Part shown: positions 1 to 6,965 of the stretch, piece by piece
Layout of the letters: every line of letters begins with the position of its first letter
Position numbering within the stretch: the stretch's first letter is position 1
NCBI GenBank assembly: GCA_038329845.1
Contig: JBBQNJ010000012.1
Span: forward strand, 1 to 64,000
Length of the DNA: 64,000 nucleotides
Direction: 5' to 3'
Source: JBBQNJ01 sp038329845
GTDB lineage: Bacteria; Planctomycetota; Phycisphaerae; Tepidisphaerales; Tepidisphaeraceae
Position numbers and translations under genes: made by a program
Notes under the pieces: generated by a model
What the model was told of the DNA's origin: nothing
What the model saw: only the letters and a program-made list of their open reading frames with translations
The model's database searches: none

Positions 1-189
1 ATTCGCCGCCTGCGTTCGCTTTTCACGGCCCCTGCCCGGCGAGGTCCGATACGGTTGGTAGTGAACCCATCACGACCAGGGCGATACTGCCCGCGCGTGA
101 AGAAGAAACGAATGAAGGAGTACGACCTGATGACCAAGCCCCGTGTGGCATATCGACAACCGCACTATTCGGAAGAGGTTATAGCTTAA
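1..189 (+). CDS. IS4-like transposase, C-terminal fragment (cut by window edge)
   Basis: Frame 1 is open from the first base to the TAA at 187-189. It gives about 62 residues rich in Arg, Lys and Pro, including RYCPRVKKKRMKEYDLMTKP. The arrangement RPGRYxPRxxKKRxKxYxLMTKPR matches my knowledge of the C-terminal tail of IS4-family DDE transposases, which end in a similar basic PRxxKR segment. The catalytic DDE core lies outside the window, so activity cannot be judged. The stop codon is 13 bases before a sequence (TTAACCGAATGGCATTC) that closely matches the terminal repeat of the miniature elements at 3693 and 18751. This supports reading it as the 3' end of an insertion sequence. The family call rests on the tail alone. 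Confidence 0.6.
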   Translation: MRRLRSLFTAPARRGPIRLVVNPSRPGRYCPRVKKKRMKEYDLMTKPRVAYRQPHYSEEVIA

Positions 190-202
190 CCGAATGGCAT
201 TC
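1..202 (+). mobile_element. Right end of an IS4-like insertion sequence
   Basis: The element contains the transposase C-terminus and ends at the GGCATTC that finishes at 202. Its terminal sequence, read inward, is GAATGCCATTCGGTTAAG. The miniature elements at 3693-3792 and 18751-18852 have GAATGCCATTCACTTAA, which differs only at the GG/AC dinucleotide. The left end is outside the window, so target duplication and copy completeness cannot be checked. Confidence 0.5.
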
Positions 203-237
203 GCACCCGTCCCCAAATAAGCCTCTCGCCACGGCGT

Positions 238-335
238 AACGACGCAACTTAAGACAAACGGTAGGTCTTTTCCGTATTTCGTGGCGTCGTTGCGGCGTTG
301 CGAGAGAATTTGCTTTTCGGGCCTTCTCCGCCGCC
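238..335 (+). repeat. Dispersed 98-bp intergenic repeat, copy 1
   Basis: This copy matches the reverse complement of 21163-21260 almost base for base. The shared core includes TTCCGTATTTCGTGGCGTCG and GCGAGAGAATTTGCTTTTCG, with a few substitutions. No open frame is conserved between the copies, so it is a non-coding repeat of unknown origin. Confidence 0.75.
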
Positions 336-400
336 ATCGCCTCGGTCTTCATCGGCGTTCATCCGCGTCGATCGGCGGTTCTGTTCGTCCACCATGAACC

Positions 401-443
401 AGGATGAACAGGATGGTCAGGATAAACAGGATAAACAGGATGG
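401..443. repeat. 9-bp tandem array (AGGATRAAC)
   Basis: Five consecutive units read AGGATGAAC, AGGATGGTC, AGGATAAAC, AGGATAAAC, AGGATGGA. A related degenerate run (GGGATGCACAGGATGGGCAG) occurs near 58133. Confidence 0.7.
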
Positions 444-456
444 ACCGCCGCTTTAC

Positions 457-970
457 GGGGGGAATGTGACATAATTGCGATGTAAGAGTCTGCTATAGAT
501 GGAGTTGCAAGCCACGTCCCCAAATCCCAAATCGTGGTCGCGAAGGGATCGTCCGGTTCGCCCGAAGCGCCCGTTCGCCCGAAGCGCAAGCGAAGGGATC
601 ATCTTGGCGAAGCATCCAAGATAGGCTCCATACCTCGCCTCTGCGTGTCCGCGACACAATAAAGTTGGCCGTTATGAACCCCACCATGCAGATAAATGTG
701 ACAAAATTGTGACACAATAGTCTATAAAACATAGAGTTACACATCACGTCCCCTATTGCCGACCCAAATAGTGGTGCGAAGGGTGTGGGTTAAGGGGATC
801 GGTGGAGGACGCTCGGGGATGATTACAGTAGCCAACTGGGGGAATGTGACATAATTGTGATGTAAACATCTGTGGGAGATAAAGTTGCAAGCCACGTCCC
901 TAAATAGTGGTGTGAAGGGTGTGGATTAAGGGGATCGGTGGAGGAGGATCGGGGAATGATTACAGCAGCC
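457..970. repeat. Three diverged copies of a 100-130 bp unit
   Basis: Copies start near 457, 691 and 839. Each opens with AATGTGACAWAATTGYGA, followed by GCAAGCCACGTCCC or a variant. Copies 2 and 3 continue with TAGTGGTGTGAAGGGTGTGG, GGGGATCGGTGGAGGA and GATTACAGYAGCC. In copy 3 that last motif is the 3' end of sufT, so the unit includes the final codons of that gene. This looks like tandem duplication outward from the end of sufT, with later divergence. Confidence 0.65.
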
Positions 971-1595
971 CGAGTTGGAGTTGGGCGGCTTCGGACATCA
1001 TGCTGCGGTCCCAGGGGGGGTCCCAGACGAGTTCGACATGGGCGCTGGTCACTTCGGGGATAGCCTGGATGCGCATCTCGACTTCGCCGGGCAGGGTGCC
1101 GGCGACGGGGCAGGCGGGGGCGGTGAGGGTCATCCGCACTTTCACGCTGTTGTCGGGACAGGCCTCGACGCTGTAGATCAGGCCCAGTTCGTAGATATTC
1201 ACTGGGATTTCCGGGTCGTAGACGCTGTGCAGGACCTGGATCACTTTGCCCTCGAGAAGCTTTCGCTCGGGTGAGATCGGTTCGGCGGGCACGCCGATCG
1301 CGGGCGGGGTGCCGGGCGCGGTGGCCGCGTCGGACCCGAGAGGAGCGGCGGACGCGCTGGGCACGCCGGGAGTCGGGGATGCGGCGGGAGTCGGGGATGC
1401 GGCGGGAGCGGGGGGCGCGGGGAGGCGGGGGGAGGGATTCTTTGCCGCGGCGGAGGACATCGCGCTGGCCTCGGCGGCTTTGGCGAGTTGATGGGCTTCG
1501 GCTCGTTCCAAGATTTTCTCCATCCGCTCGGGATGCGGGACGACGGGCAGGGACAGTTTTCGTTGCGACGACGCCGGCGGGGTTGAATCACTCAT
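960..1595 (-). CDS. sufT: SufT-like protein (MIP18/DUF59 family)
   Basis: The 211-residue protein has two parts. Residues 1-110 are a low-complexity Pro/Ala/Ser region that contains a duplicated AASPTP block, encoded by two identical 18-bp units at 1368-1403. From about residue 112 onward it is a DUF59 domain, with VYDPEIPVNIYELGLIY and LTAPACPVAGTLPGEV carrying the conserved DPE motif and Cys. DUF59 proteins assist maturation or insertion of iron-sulfur clusters. The start codon overlaps the stop of sufSE by 4 bases, so the two are translationally coupled and form one Suf operon. The long N-terminal linker is unusual for the family. Confidence 0.88.
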   Translation of the reverse strand: MSDSTPPASSQRKLSLPVVPHPERMEKILERAEAHQLAKAAEASAMSSAAAKNPSPRLPAPPAPAASPTPAASPTPGVPSASAAPLGSDAATAPGTPPAIGVPAEPISPERKLLEGKVIQVLHSVYDPEIPVNIYELGLIYSVEACPDNSVKVRMTLTAPACPVAGTLPGEVEMRIQAIPEVTSAHVELVWDPPWDRSMMSEAAQLQLGLL

Positions 1596-3436
1596 GGGGT
1601 CGCATCCCCCCGGGCCACTTCGCCGGCCAAGGCGCGGATCCGCTTGACCATGCCCGCCAGGCCGTTGCGGCGCTGGGAGCTGATAAAGGTTTCCAGCCCG
1701 ATCCGCCGGAAGAAGGCCTCGACATCGAACGCCAGCACCTCTCGAGCACTTTGGCCGCTAAACAGTTGCTGCAGGACCGCGATCAGCCCGCGGACGATAT
1801 GGGCATCGGAGTCGGCGATGAACTCGATGGCATCGTCGGTTCCCGGGCGATGCCGGCCGTACATGTGGACGATGCTCATGCAGCCGTGGACGAGGTTGTG
1901 TTCGACCTTCAGGACGCCCGGCATCGCCGGGAGCTTTTCGCCGAGTTCGAGGAGGAACTGATTGCGCTCATCGCGGTCGCCGAGGAATTCGAGGGTATCG
2001 GCGATTTCGTCGGCGGCCTGCCGTACGGTGTCAGCGCTGGGCGCGGGATAGGGGATCGGTTGAACGGAGGAACGATTGGGGTTGCCGGCGGCGGTGGCGG
2101 CGTTGTCGGCCGGCGCGGCGGCGGCGGGGGGTACCGGCCGGGGCCTGGCGGCGGATCGCACGATTCGCTTGAGCGAATCGATCAGGGCATCGACTTCGGC
2201 GGCGGTGTTGTACATCGCCAGCGACGCGCGGATCGTTCCGGACACACCCATCCGCCGCATGACGGGCATGCAGCAGTGATGGCCGGTGCGGACGGCGATG
2301 CCATCGGCGCTGAGCCCCATCCCCGCATCCAGCGATGCAACCGGGGGGTTTTCCAGAACAAACGAAAGGATCCCGCTTTTGTGGGCCGCAGTTCCGATCA
2401 GGCGAAGGCCGGGGATATGGCGCAGCGCCGGGGTGGCGTATTCGAGCAGTTGCTCTTCATGGCGTGCGGCGCGATCGAGGCCGACGGCGCTGACATACTC
2501 GATCGCCGCGGCCAGGCCGACAGCGCCGGCAATGTTGGGGGTGCCGGCCTCGAACTTCGCGGGCAATTCGGCATAGGTGGTCGCGTCGAACGCGACGGTG
2601 GCGATCATGTCCCCGCCGCCCTGCCAGGGGGGCATCGCCTCGAGCAGCTCGCGGCGGCCGTAGAGGACGCCGATGCCGGTCGGGCCGAACAGTTTGTGCC
2701 CGCTGAAGGCGTAGAAATCGCATCCCAGGGCGCGCACGTCGGTGCGATAATGGCCGACCCACTGGGCGCCGTCGATCAGCGTCTTGGCGCCGACATTGTG
2801 AGCCAGGCGAATGATCGTCGCGGCGTCGTTGATGGTTCCGAGGGAGTTGGAGACGTGATTGACCGCCACGAGTTTGACTCGGCCGCTGGCGAGCAACTGG
2901 CGATAGGCATCGAGCAGCAATTCGCCGGCGTCGTTGATCGGAATCACTCGGAGAATCGCGCCGGTTTGCTGGCAGAGCATCTGCCAGGGGACGATGTTGG
3001 AGTGGTGTTCCATCGCCGAGATGACGATTTCGTCACCGGCGCCGAGGTTGGCGCGGCCGAAGGTCTGGGCGAGGAGATTGATCGACTCGGTGGTTCCGCG
3101 GGTAAAGATGATCTCGGCGTCTTCGGCGGCGTTGATGAATCGTCGGACGGCGGCGCGGGCGTGTTCGTAGCGATCGGTGGCGATCTGGCTGAGGGCGTAG
3201 ACGCCGCGATGGATATTGGCGTTTTCGTCGGTGTAGAAGCGGGAGATCGCGTCGATGACGGCGCGCGGTTTTTGCGTGGTGGCGCCGTTGTCGAGGTAGA
3301 CAAGTGGATGGCCGTTCATCCGGGTGGCAAGGATGGGGAAATCGGCGCGGATGGCCGAGACATCGAGCGGCGGCGGCTCGATGGGCGCGGAGATGGATGC
3401 CGGACGATCAAGCGTAATAGTGGGCGTTGCGTTCAC
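1592..3436 (-). CDS. sufS: SufS-SufE fusion (cysteine desulfurase with sulfur acceptor)
   Basis: The 614-residue protein covers two Suf enzymes. Residues about 25-430 are a PLP-dependent class V aminotransferase fold. YLDNGATTQKP opens it, the PLP lysine lies in FSGHKLFGPTG, and the active-site Cys lies in RTGHHCCMPVMRR. An Ala/Pro-rich linker follows. Residues about 470-605 match SufE, with the acceptor Cys in VHGCMSIVHMYGRH. In most bacteria SufS passes persulfide sulfur to a separate SufE; here the transfer partners are covalently joined. The doubled Cys (HHCC) in the SufS site is slightly unusual. sufT follows with a 4-base overlap. No sufB, sufC or sufD lies in the window. Confidence 0.92.
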   Translation of the reverse strand: MNATPTITLDRPASISAPIEPPPLDVSAIRADFPILATRMNGHPLVYLDNGATTQKPRAVIDAISRFYTDENANIHRGVYALSQIATDRYEHARAAVRRFINAAEDAEIIFTRGTTESINLLAQTFGRANLGAGDEIVISAMEHHSNIVPWQMLCQQTGAILRVIPINDAGELLLDAYRQLLASGRVKLVAVNHVSNSLGTINDAATIIRLAHNVGAKTLIDGAQWVGHYRTDVRALGCDFYAFSGHKLFGPTGIGVLYGRRELLEAMPPWQGGGDMIATVAFDATTYAELPAKFEAGTPNIAGAVGLAAAIEYVSAVGLDRAARHEEQLLEYATPALRHIPGLRLIGTAAHKSGILSFVLENPPVASLDAGMGLSADGIAVRTGHHCCMPVMRRMGVSGTIRASLAMYNTAAEVDALIDSLKRIVRSAARPRPVPPAAAAPADNAATAAGNPNRSSVQPIPYPAPSADTVRQAADEIADTLEFLGDRDERNQFLLELGEKLPAMPGVLKVEHNLVHGCMSIVHMYGRHRPGTDDAIEFIADSDAHIVRGLIAVLQQLFSGQSAREVLAFDVEAFFRRIGLETFISSQRRNGLAGMVKRIRALAGEVARGDATP

Positions 3437-3692
3437 AATGTCACAGTGTAGGGATGTCGGTGCCGAAAAGACGACAGGGGGAGAAGCAGAATATTCCCGG
3501 TGGCGGCGGTGAGCCTGTCGATTCAGGCCAAATTTCGATCGCCGATCGGTCTTGGCGCTTTAAGAACCGGATTTGAAATCTGAAATTGAGATCGATCGGA
3601 CGAGCGCTTCTGGAGGTAAATAGAGCGGCTACCGGAGGAGTGTTTCGGGGGGGGGGCGTGGGTGCGGTTCGAGGGAATATTCTGGATGTCTC

Positions 3693-3792
3693 GAACGCCA
3701 CTCACTTAAGGGCCGAAGTTGGCGAACTCAACTGTATTCTCGGCCGATAAGGCGGCTTTCCCCAGCCTTTTCACGTTAAGTGAATGGCATTC
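3693..3792 (+). mobile_element. Miniature inverted-repeat element, family A, copy 1
   Basis: This 100-bp element begins GAACGCCACTCACTTAAG and ends TTAAGTGAATGGCATTC, so its ends are imperfect inverted repeats of 17-18 bp. The inside matches the reverse complement of 18751-18852 along its whole length (for example AACTCAACTG and AAGGCGGCTTT are shared). It contains no open frame. TGGATGTC occurs on both sides (3683-3690 and 3793-3800), consistent with a diverged target duplication. The ends match those of the IS4-like fragment at 1-202, the likely source of transposase. Confidence 0.8.
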
Positions 3793-3818
3793 TGGATGTC
3801 CCCTTTGCCCAAGCGGGC

Positions 3819-3849
3819 AAAAAAAATCCCCAGCCAGAATGGTTGGGGG
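3819..3849 (-). terminator. Rho-independent terminator of the PEP-CTERM gene
   Basis: On the minus strand CCCCAACC, a 5-base loop ATTCT and GGCTGGGG form an 8-bp stem with one G-U pair, followed by ATTTTTTTT. It lies 35 bases after the stop codon of the gene at 3884-4798. Confidence 0.85.
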
Positions 3850-3883
3850 TTTGGGGTTACGTCCCATGTTTACAGGGGCGAGG

Positions 3884-4798
3884 TTAATGGCGACGGCAGG
3901 CGACCAGGGCTAGGGCGGCGAGGCCCAGAACGCCAAGCGAGGCCGGTTCGGGGATCACTTCAATGGTGCCGGTGGTGCCGGTGAAGGTGCCGGTGCCGTA
4001 GGTGTTGAGCTGGGCGACGGTGTAGGTGCCGTTGGAGAGGTTGTTGGCGCCGATGCTCAGGGCATCGACGATCCAGTTGTAGGTGTCGACGGCGATGGTC
4101 CCGCCAGCGACATTGAGGGAGGCCGGGGCGTTCCAGTTGCCCTGAATTTGCAGGGTTCCGCCGGTGATCCAGACATCGCCGTTGCCGACGGCACCGGCGT
4201 TGGAGAAGACCAACTTCCCTTTGACCATTTTCCAAGTGCCGGAAAAGGTGTTGGCGGAATTAGCGATGGTGGCGATGGAAGTGTTGTTGCTGGAGTTGAT
4301 AATAAGTTGGGCCGACCCGGTGACCTGGGCGCCAAAATTGAAGTGGCGGTCCTCGCTGGCGTTTCCGGGACTCAGCGTCGAGTCGCTCAGGACGGTGATC
4401 TTGCCGTTGAGGGTCTGGGTTCTTCCAGCCCCGCTGGTAAAGGCGGAGATCATCGCTCCGTCGAGCCGAAGATCGTTCACGGTATTCGTGTACGACTTGT
4501 CATTCGATGACTTCAGCGCCAGCGTGCCCCGGATGGTGAGCGAATCCCCGGCGAAGGTCGAGTTGCCGGCCTCAGGGGTTCGGATGACGTAGGTTGCGGG
4601 GTTGATGTAGTCATTGCCAGACGAAGCGGCCCCGTTGGGATTCCATATGGAAGTCGCGGTCCATCCGGCGGAAACGGCGCTGCCTTGCGACTCATCCTGG
4701 TAGATGGTCGCGGCCGGGGAGGATGGCGCAGTGCCAATAACGAGGGTCGCGCCCAAGGCGCAGGCCAACAGCGAATGCAATCGGCTAAAACGGTCCAT
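3884..4798 (-). CDS. PEP-CTERM-anchored, beta-helix-like surface protein
   Basis: The 304-residue protein starts with a signal peptide (LLACALGATLVIGTAPSSPA). The middle is rich in Gly, Asn, Thr and Ser and includes NTFSGTWKMVKGKLVFSNAG, which resembles the autotransporter-associated beta-strand repeat. The C-terminus is a classic PEP-CTERM sorting signal: IEVIPEPASLGVLGLAALAL followed by the basic tail CRRH. Such proteins are thought to be handled by exosortase and released to the surface or matrix; no exosortase gene is in this window. The gene is monocistronic, with its own promoter (4839-4866) and terminator (3819-3849). AGGGAG lies about 9 bases before the ATG. Confidence 0.85.
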   Translation of the reverse strand: MDRFSRLHSLLACALGATLVIGTAPSSPAATIYQDESQGSAVSAGWTATSIWNPNGAASSGNDYINPATYVIRTPEAGNSTFAGDSLTIRGTLALKSSNDKSYTNTVNDLRLDGAMISAFTSGAGRTQTLNGKITVLSDSTLSPGNASEDRHFNFGAQVTGSAQLIINSSNNTSIATIANSANTFSGTWKMVKGKLVFSNAGAVGNGDVWITGGTLQIQGNWNAPASLNVAGGTIAVDTYNWIVDALSIGANNLSNGTYTVAQLNTYGTGTFTGTTGTIEVIPEPASLGVLGLAALALVACRRH

Positions 4799-4838
4799 GA
4801 AAGTCTCCCTGCCCCGGCAAAAATTACAGAACCCTTCG

Positions 4839-4866
4839 TTTATACCTGAATCTCAGGGATAGTCAA
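4839..4866 (-). promoter_or_regulatory. Sigma70-like promoter of the PEP-CTERM gene
   Basis: On the minus strand TTGACT (4866-4861) and TATAAA (4844-4839) are separated by 16 bases. The -10 box ends about 40 bases upstream of the ATG at 4798. Confidence 0.7.
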
Positions 4867-4999
4867 CCCAAATTTCGAATATTTTTGGGCAAGAAACCGA
4901 GGGCGGCTCTAGATATGGAAAAATCGCAGTGGTTCACTCGCTTATCGCCGGCGCACCTGCAGGCCCTGCGGTATTTCACATCTCCGTAAATCGCCGTTG

Positions 5000-5012
5000 C
5001 TTATTTCACTTT
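5000..5012. repeat. Direct repeat downstream of fic
   Basis: CTTATTTCACTTT here is identical to 6270-6282, so the 13-mer brackets the fic gene. Extended by three bases on each side the copies still agree at most positions. Confidence 0.6.
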
Positions 5013-5073
5013 GTGGCTCTTTATCATAATAAGATTCGTGTCCTCCGAAAGATGGGGGGCGGGGGGCGGCGAC

Positions 5074-6225
5074 TTACTCCCCTTCGCGTTGGATGGTTTG
5101 GAGGATTTCCTGCGCCAGGTAAATGCGATTGCGCTTTTGGCCGGTCAATTCGTTGAGAATGCCGGCGGTGAGAAGTTTGTCGATGGCCTTCTGAGCCGAA
5201 CTGAACTGCACATTAAGGATCTGGGCGGCGTGGCTGGTCGTGATGGCCGGATCGATGAAGAGCTGATCCACCAGCGTTGGAAGCAAGGCGGAGGCTCGGG
5301 CGGTGCGCACCCGGCGCTGATATTCGGTTCGCAACAGGTCCAGCTTCTGCACTCGGTCCATCGCATCGGTGGCTTCATGCGCCACGCCGCGGGCGAAGAA
5401 GGTCACCCATTGATTCCACGTCCCGCGCTGGCTGACGTTTAGGAGATGGCGGTAGTATTCGGCACGGTGTCGTTCCAAAAAGGCGCTGGGATTCAGCAGG
5501 GGCACGGGCAACACTTTCTGGGTACCCAGCAGCAGCAGGATGAGTACGCGCCCGATGCGCCCATTGCCATCGGCGAACGGGTGAATGGTTTCAAACTGAT
5601 AGTGGATCATTGCCACGCGGGCCAGAGGCGGCAGAGGGCTGGGTGAACGAATGAATTGTTCCAACTGCTCCATCGCCGGGCCAACTTCGTGCGGCGGGGC
5701 GGGGACAAACGTGGCGTCGGCGATATTGTTCGTGCGTCCGATGTGGGCTTGAACCGAGCGAAAGCGCCCGGGTGTTTTATCTTCCCCGCGTGCATCCTGC
5801 ATCAGAAGCTGGTGCATTTCGCGGATCAGGTCCAGACTGATGGGCCGATGCTGGACCTGTGCCAGGCCCCACTCCAAGGCGCGGAAGTTGTTGTCCACCT
5901 CTCGCACATCGGGGGCACGCTGTTCGGCCGACCGCGTCTGATCGAACAGCACCAGGTCTTTTAGACCGGCGTGGGTTCCCTCGATGCGACTGGACAATTC
6001 CGCTTCGCGGCGCAGGAATGACCGGACCAGCAGCGCGGGATTGGGAAGGCGTTGGCCGACGCCGGCGAGCTGCCCGATCGCCCGATCCGCCGTCGACAGA
6101 GCCGAGACCAGTTCGTCCGACCAGGAAAGCTTGCCCGGCAGCGGAGAGGGGACGAAGCACCAATCGCCGCTGAGATTGCGGACCAGCTCGCCGGACTTGT
6201 CGTCGGTGAAATCAGTGATTTGCAC
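5074..6225 (-). CDS. Fic-family protein (putative AMP transferase)
   Basis: The 383-residue protein has the full Fic catalytic motif HPFADGNGRIGR in the middle (about residue 205). The His abstracts the target hydroxyl proton and the Asp/Asn/Arg bind metal and nucleotide. An N-terminal SSRIEGT fits the inhibitory helix motif (S/T)xxxE(G/N), which makes it a self-inhibited class II type. The C-terminal 90 residues look like a winged helix (HAAQILNVQFSSAQKAIDKL), common in this architecture. Such enzymes usually transfer AMP to protein Ser, Thr or Tyr; the target is unknown. There is no partner antitoxin gene next to it. Local base composition around it is AT-richer than the neighbours, and the gene lies between two copies of a 13-bp repeat. 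Confidence 0.88.
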   Translation of the reverse strand: MQITDFTDDKSGELVRNLSGDWCFVPSPLPGKLSWSDELVSALSTADRAIGQLAGVGQRLPNPALLVRSFLRREAELSSRIEGTHAGLKDLVLFDQTRSAEQRAPDVREVDNNFRALEWGLAQVQHRPISLDLIREMHQLLMQDARGEDKTPGRFRSVQAHIGRTNNIADATFVPAPPHEVGPAMEQLEQFIRSPSPLPPLARVAMIHYQFETIHPFADGNGRIGRVLILLLLGTQKVLPVPLLNPSAFLERHRAEYYRHLLNVSQRGTWNQWVTFFARGVAHEATDAMDRVQKLDLLRTEYQRRVRTARASALLPTLVDQLFIDPAITTSHAAQILNVQFSSAQKAIDKLLTAGILNELTGQKRNRIYLAQEILQTIQREGE

Positions 6226-6255
6226 GCGTGGACCTCAGCCCAATTGCACTTGACC

Positions 6256-6277
6256 GAAATAACGATCTTCTTATTTC
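6256..6277. promoter_or_regulatory. Candidate operator upstream of fic
   Basis: GAAATAA and TTATTTC form a perfect 7-bp inverted repeat with an 8-base spacer, 31-52 bases upstream of the fic start codon. The right arm overlaps the 13-bp repeat that also occurs after the gene. A role as a binding site, perhaps for the winged-helix domain of the Fic protein itself, is inference. Confidence 0.4.
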
Positions 6278-6282
6278 ACTTT
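6270..6282. repeat. Direct repeat upstream of fic
   Basis: Second copy of CTTATTTCACTTT (see 5000-5012). Confidence 0.6.
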
Positions 6283-6383
6283 ATAGCATTTGAGTGTAGT
6301 AAAAGTTTTCTGGGCTGCAAGCGTCACGTCGCAAGTTCGGCCCGTGACATGGCTTGGGAAGTTGCTCGGGTCGTCGCGACGGG

Positions 6384-6965
6384 CTATCGGGAGATTTGAG
6401 GGAAAGCGCCGTCGGGGCGGGCGAGGACTTTCATGATCAGGGGGTCGCCGGGGGTTTGGGGTTCGTAGGCGGCGATGGCCCATCGCATGCCGGCGTGGGC
6501 GGGGGTGGGATCGTAGACGATGTAGCGGACGCTGGGATCGGTGACGCGAAGGCCGACGGGGTCGTAGATGTAGGGCAATCCCGACACCGGACAGGTCAAT
6601 TCGGGCAGAACGGTCTCGCCCGGTTGGGTTGTGGGCAGGGTGGGCAGGTCCGACAGATGCTCGGGCAGTTCGTGTCGCATGGCGTAGTAGAGGAGCAGGC
6701 CGCCGCAGATATCGTGCAGTCGCATGGCGCAGGGGTCGGTATTGGAGAGCTCGGTCGGGGGGGTGGATTTAGCGGGTCGGGGCGGCGTTTTGGGGGCGCA
6801 TCCGGCGGCGATCGACGCCGCGAGCGTCGCCGCGATGATCGTAAGGGCGATTCCTCCCGATCGGCGAGGCGGCTGAGGATCGAGGCATCCCGATCCGCGG
6901 GGCGGGTGAGGATCGAGGCCGCGGGAGCGATGATATTCGGGGCGTTGGGCCACGATGTGAATCAT
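6384..6965 (-). CDS. Predicted lipoprotein at the end of the secretion operon
   Basis: I chose the ATG at 6965 because it overlaps the stop codon of the upstream hydrolase by 4 bases, the rule in this operon. The 193-residue product has a long polar N-terminus, then a hydrophobic stretch ending in a lipobox-like SIAAGC, which could anchor it to a membrane by a lipidated Cys. The rest includes HDICGGLLLYYAMRHELPEH and LTCPVSGLPYIYDPVGL. That pattern resembles pseudopilin-like proteins, in which a Gly-rich turn and a CPxSGxPYxYxP segment follow an N-terminal helix. I do not recognise a named family. The 30 or so residues before the hydrophobic segment are unusually long for a signal peptide. 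Confidence 0.65.
   Translation of the reverse strand: MIHIVAQRPEYHRSRGLDPHPPRGSGCLDPQPPRRSGGIALTIIAATLAASIAAGCAPKTPPRPAKSTPPTELSNTDPCAMRLHDICGGLLLYYAMRHELPEHLSDLPTLPTTQPGETVLPELTCPVSGLPYIYDPVGLRVTDPSVRYIVYDPTPAHAGMRWAIAAYEPQTPGDPLIMKVLARPDGAFPQISR

Larger units (their letters stand above)
190..959. other. Gene-free, repeat-filled spacer
   Basis: I see no convincing coding sequence here. The stretch holds the insertion sequence terminus, one copy of a 98-bp dispersed repeat (238-335), a 9-bp tandem array (401-443) and three diverged copies of a roughly 100-130 bp unit (457-970). The short open frames have no ribosome binding sites and cut across repeat boundaries. Confidence 0.6.
3437..3883. 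other. Gene-free spacer between sufSE and the PEP-CTERM gene
   Basis: The spacer holds the miniature element at 3693-3792 and, beyond it, a terminator for the gene to the right. An inverted pair (AGAATATTCCC near 3488 and GGGAATATTCT near 3672) brackets about 195 bases. I see no gene. Confidence 0.6.

Noticed and set aside
457..870. CRP-like sites (TGTGA) in the three repeats
   Set aside because: The TGTGA motifs are direct rather than inverted repeats, so they do not form the usual palindromic site.
1271..3451. A 726-residue open frame on the plus strand opposite sufSE
   Set aside because: It is the mirror of a high-GC coding frame; the product is Gly/Arg-rich without motifs, while the minus strand encodes complete SufS and SufE domains.
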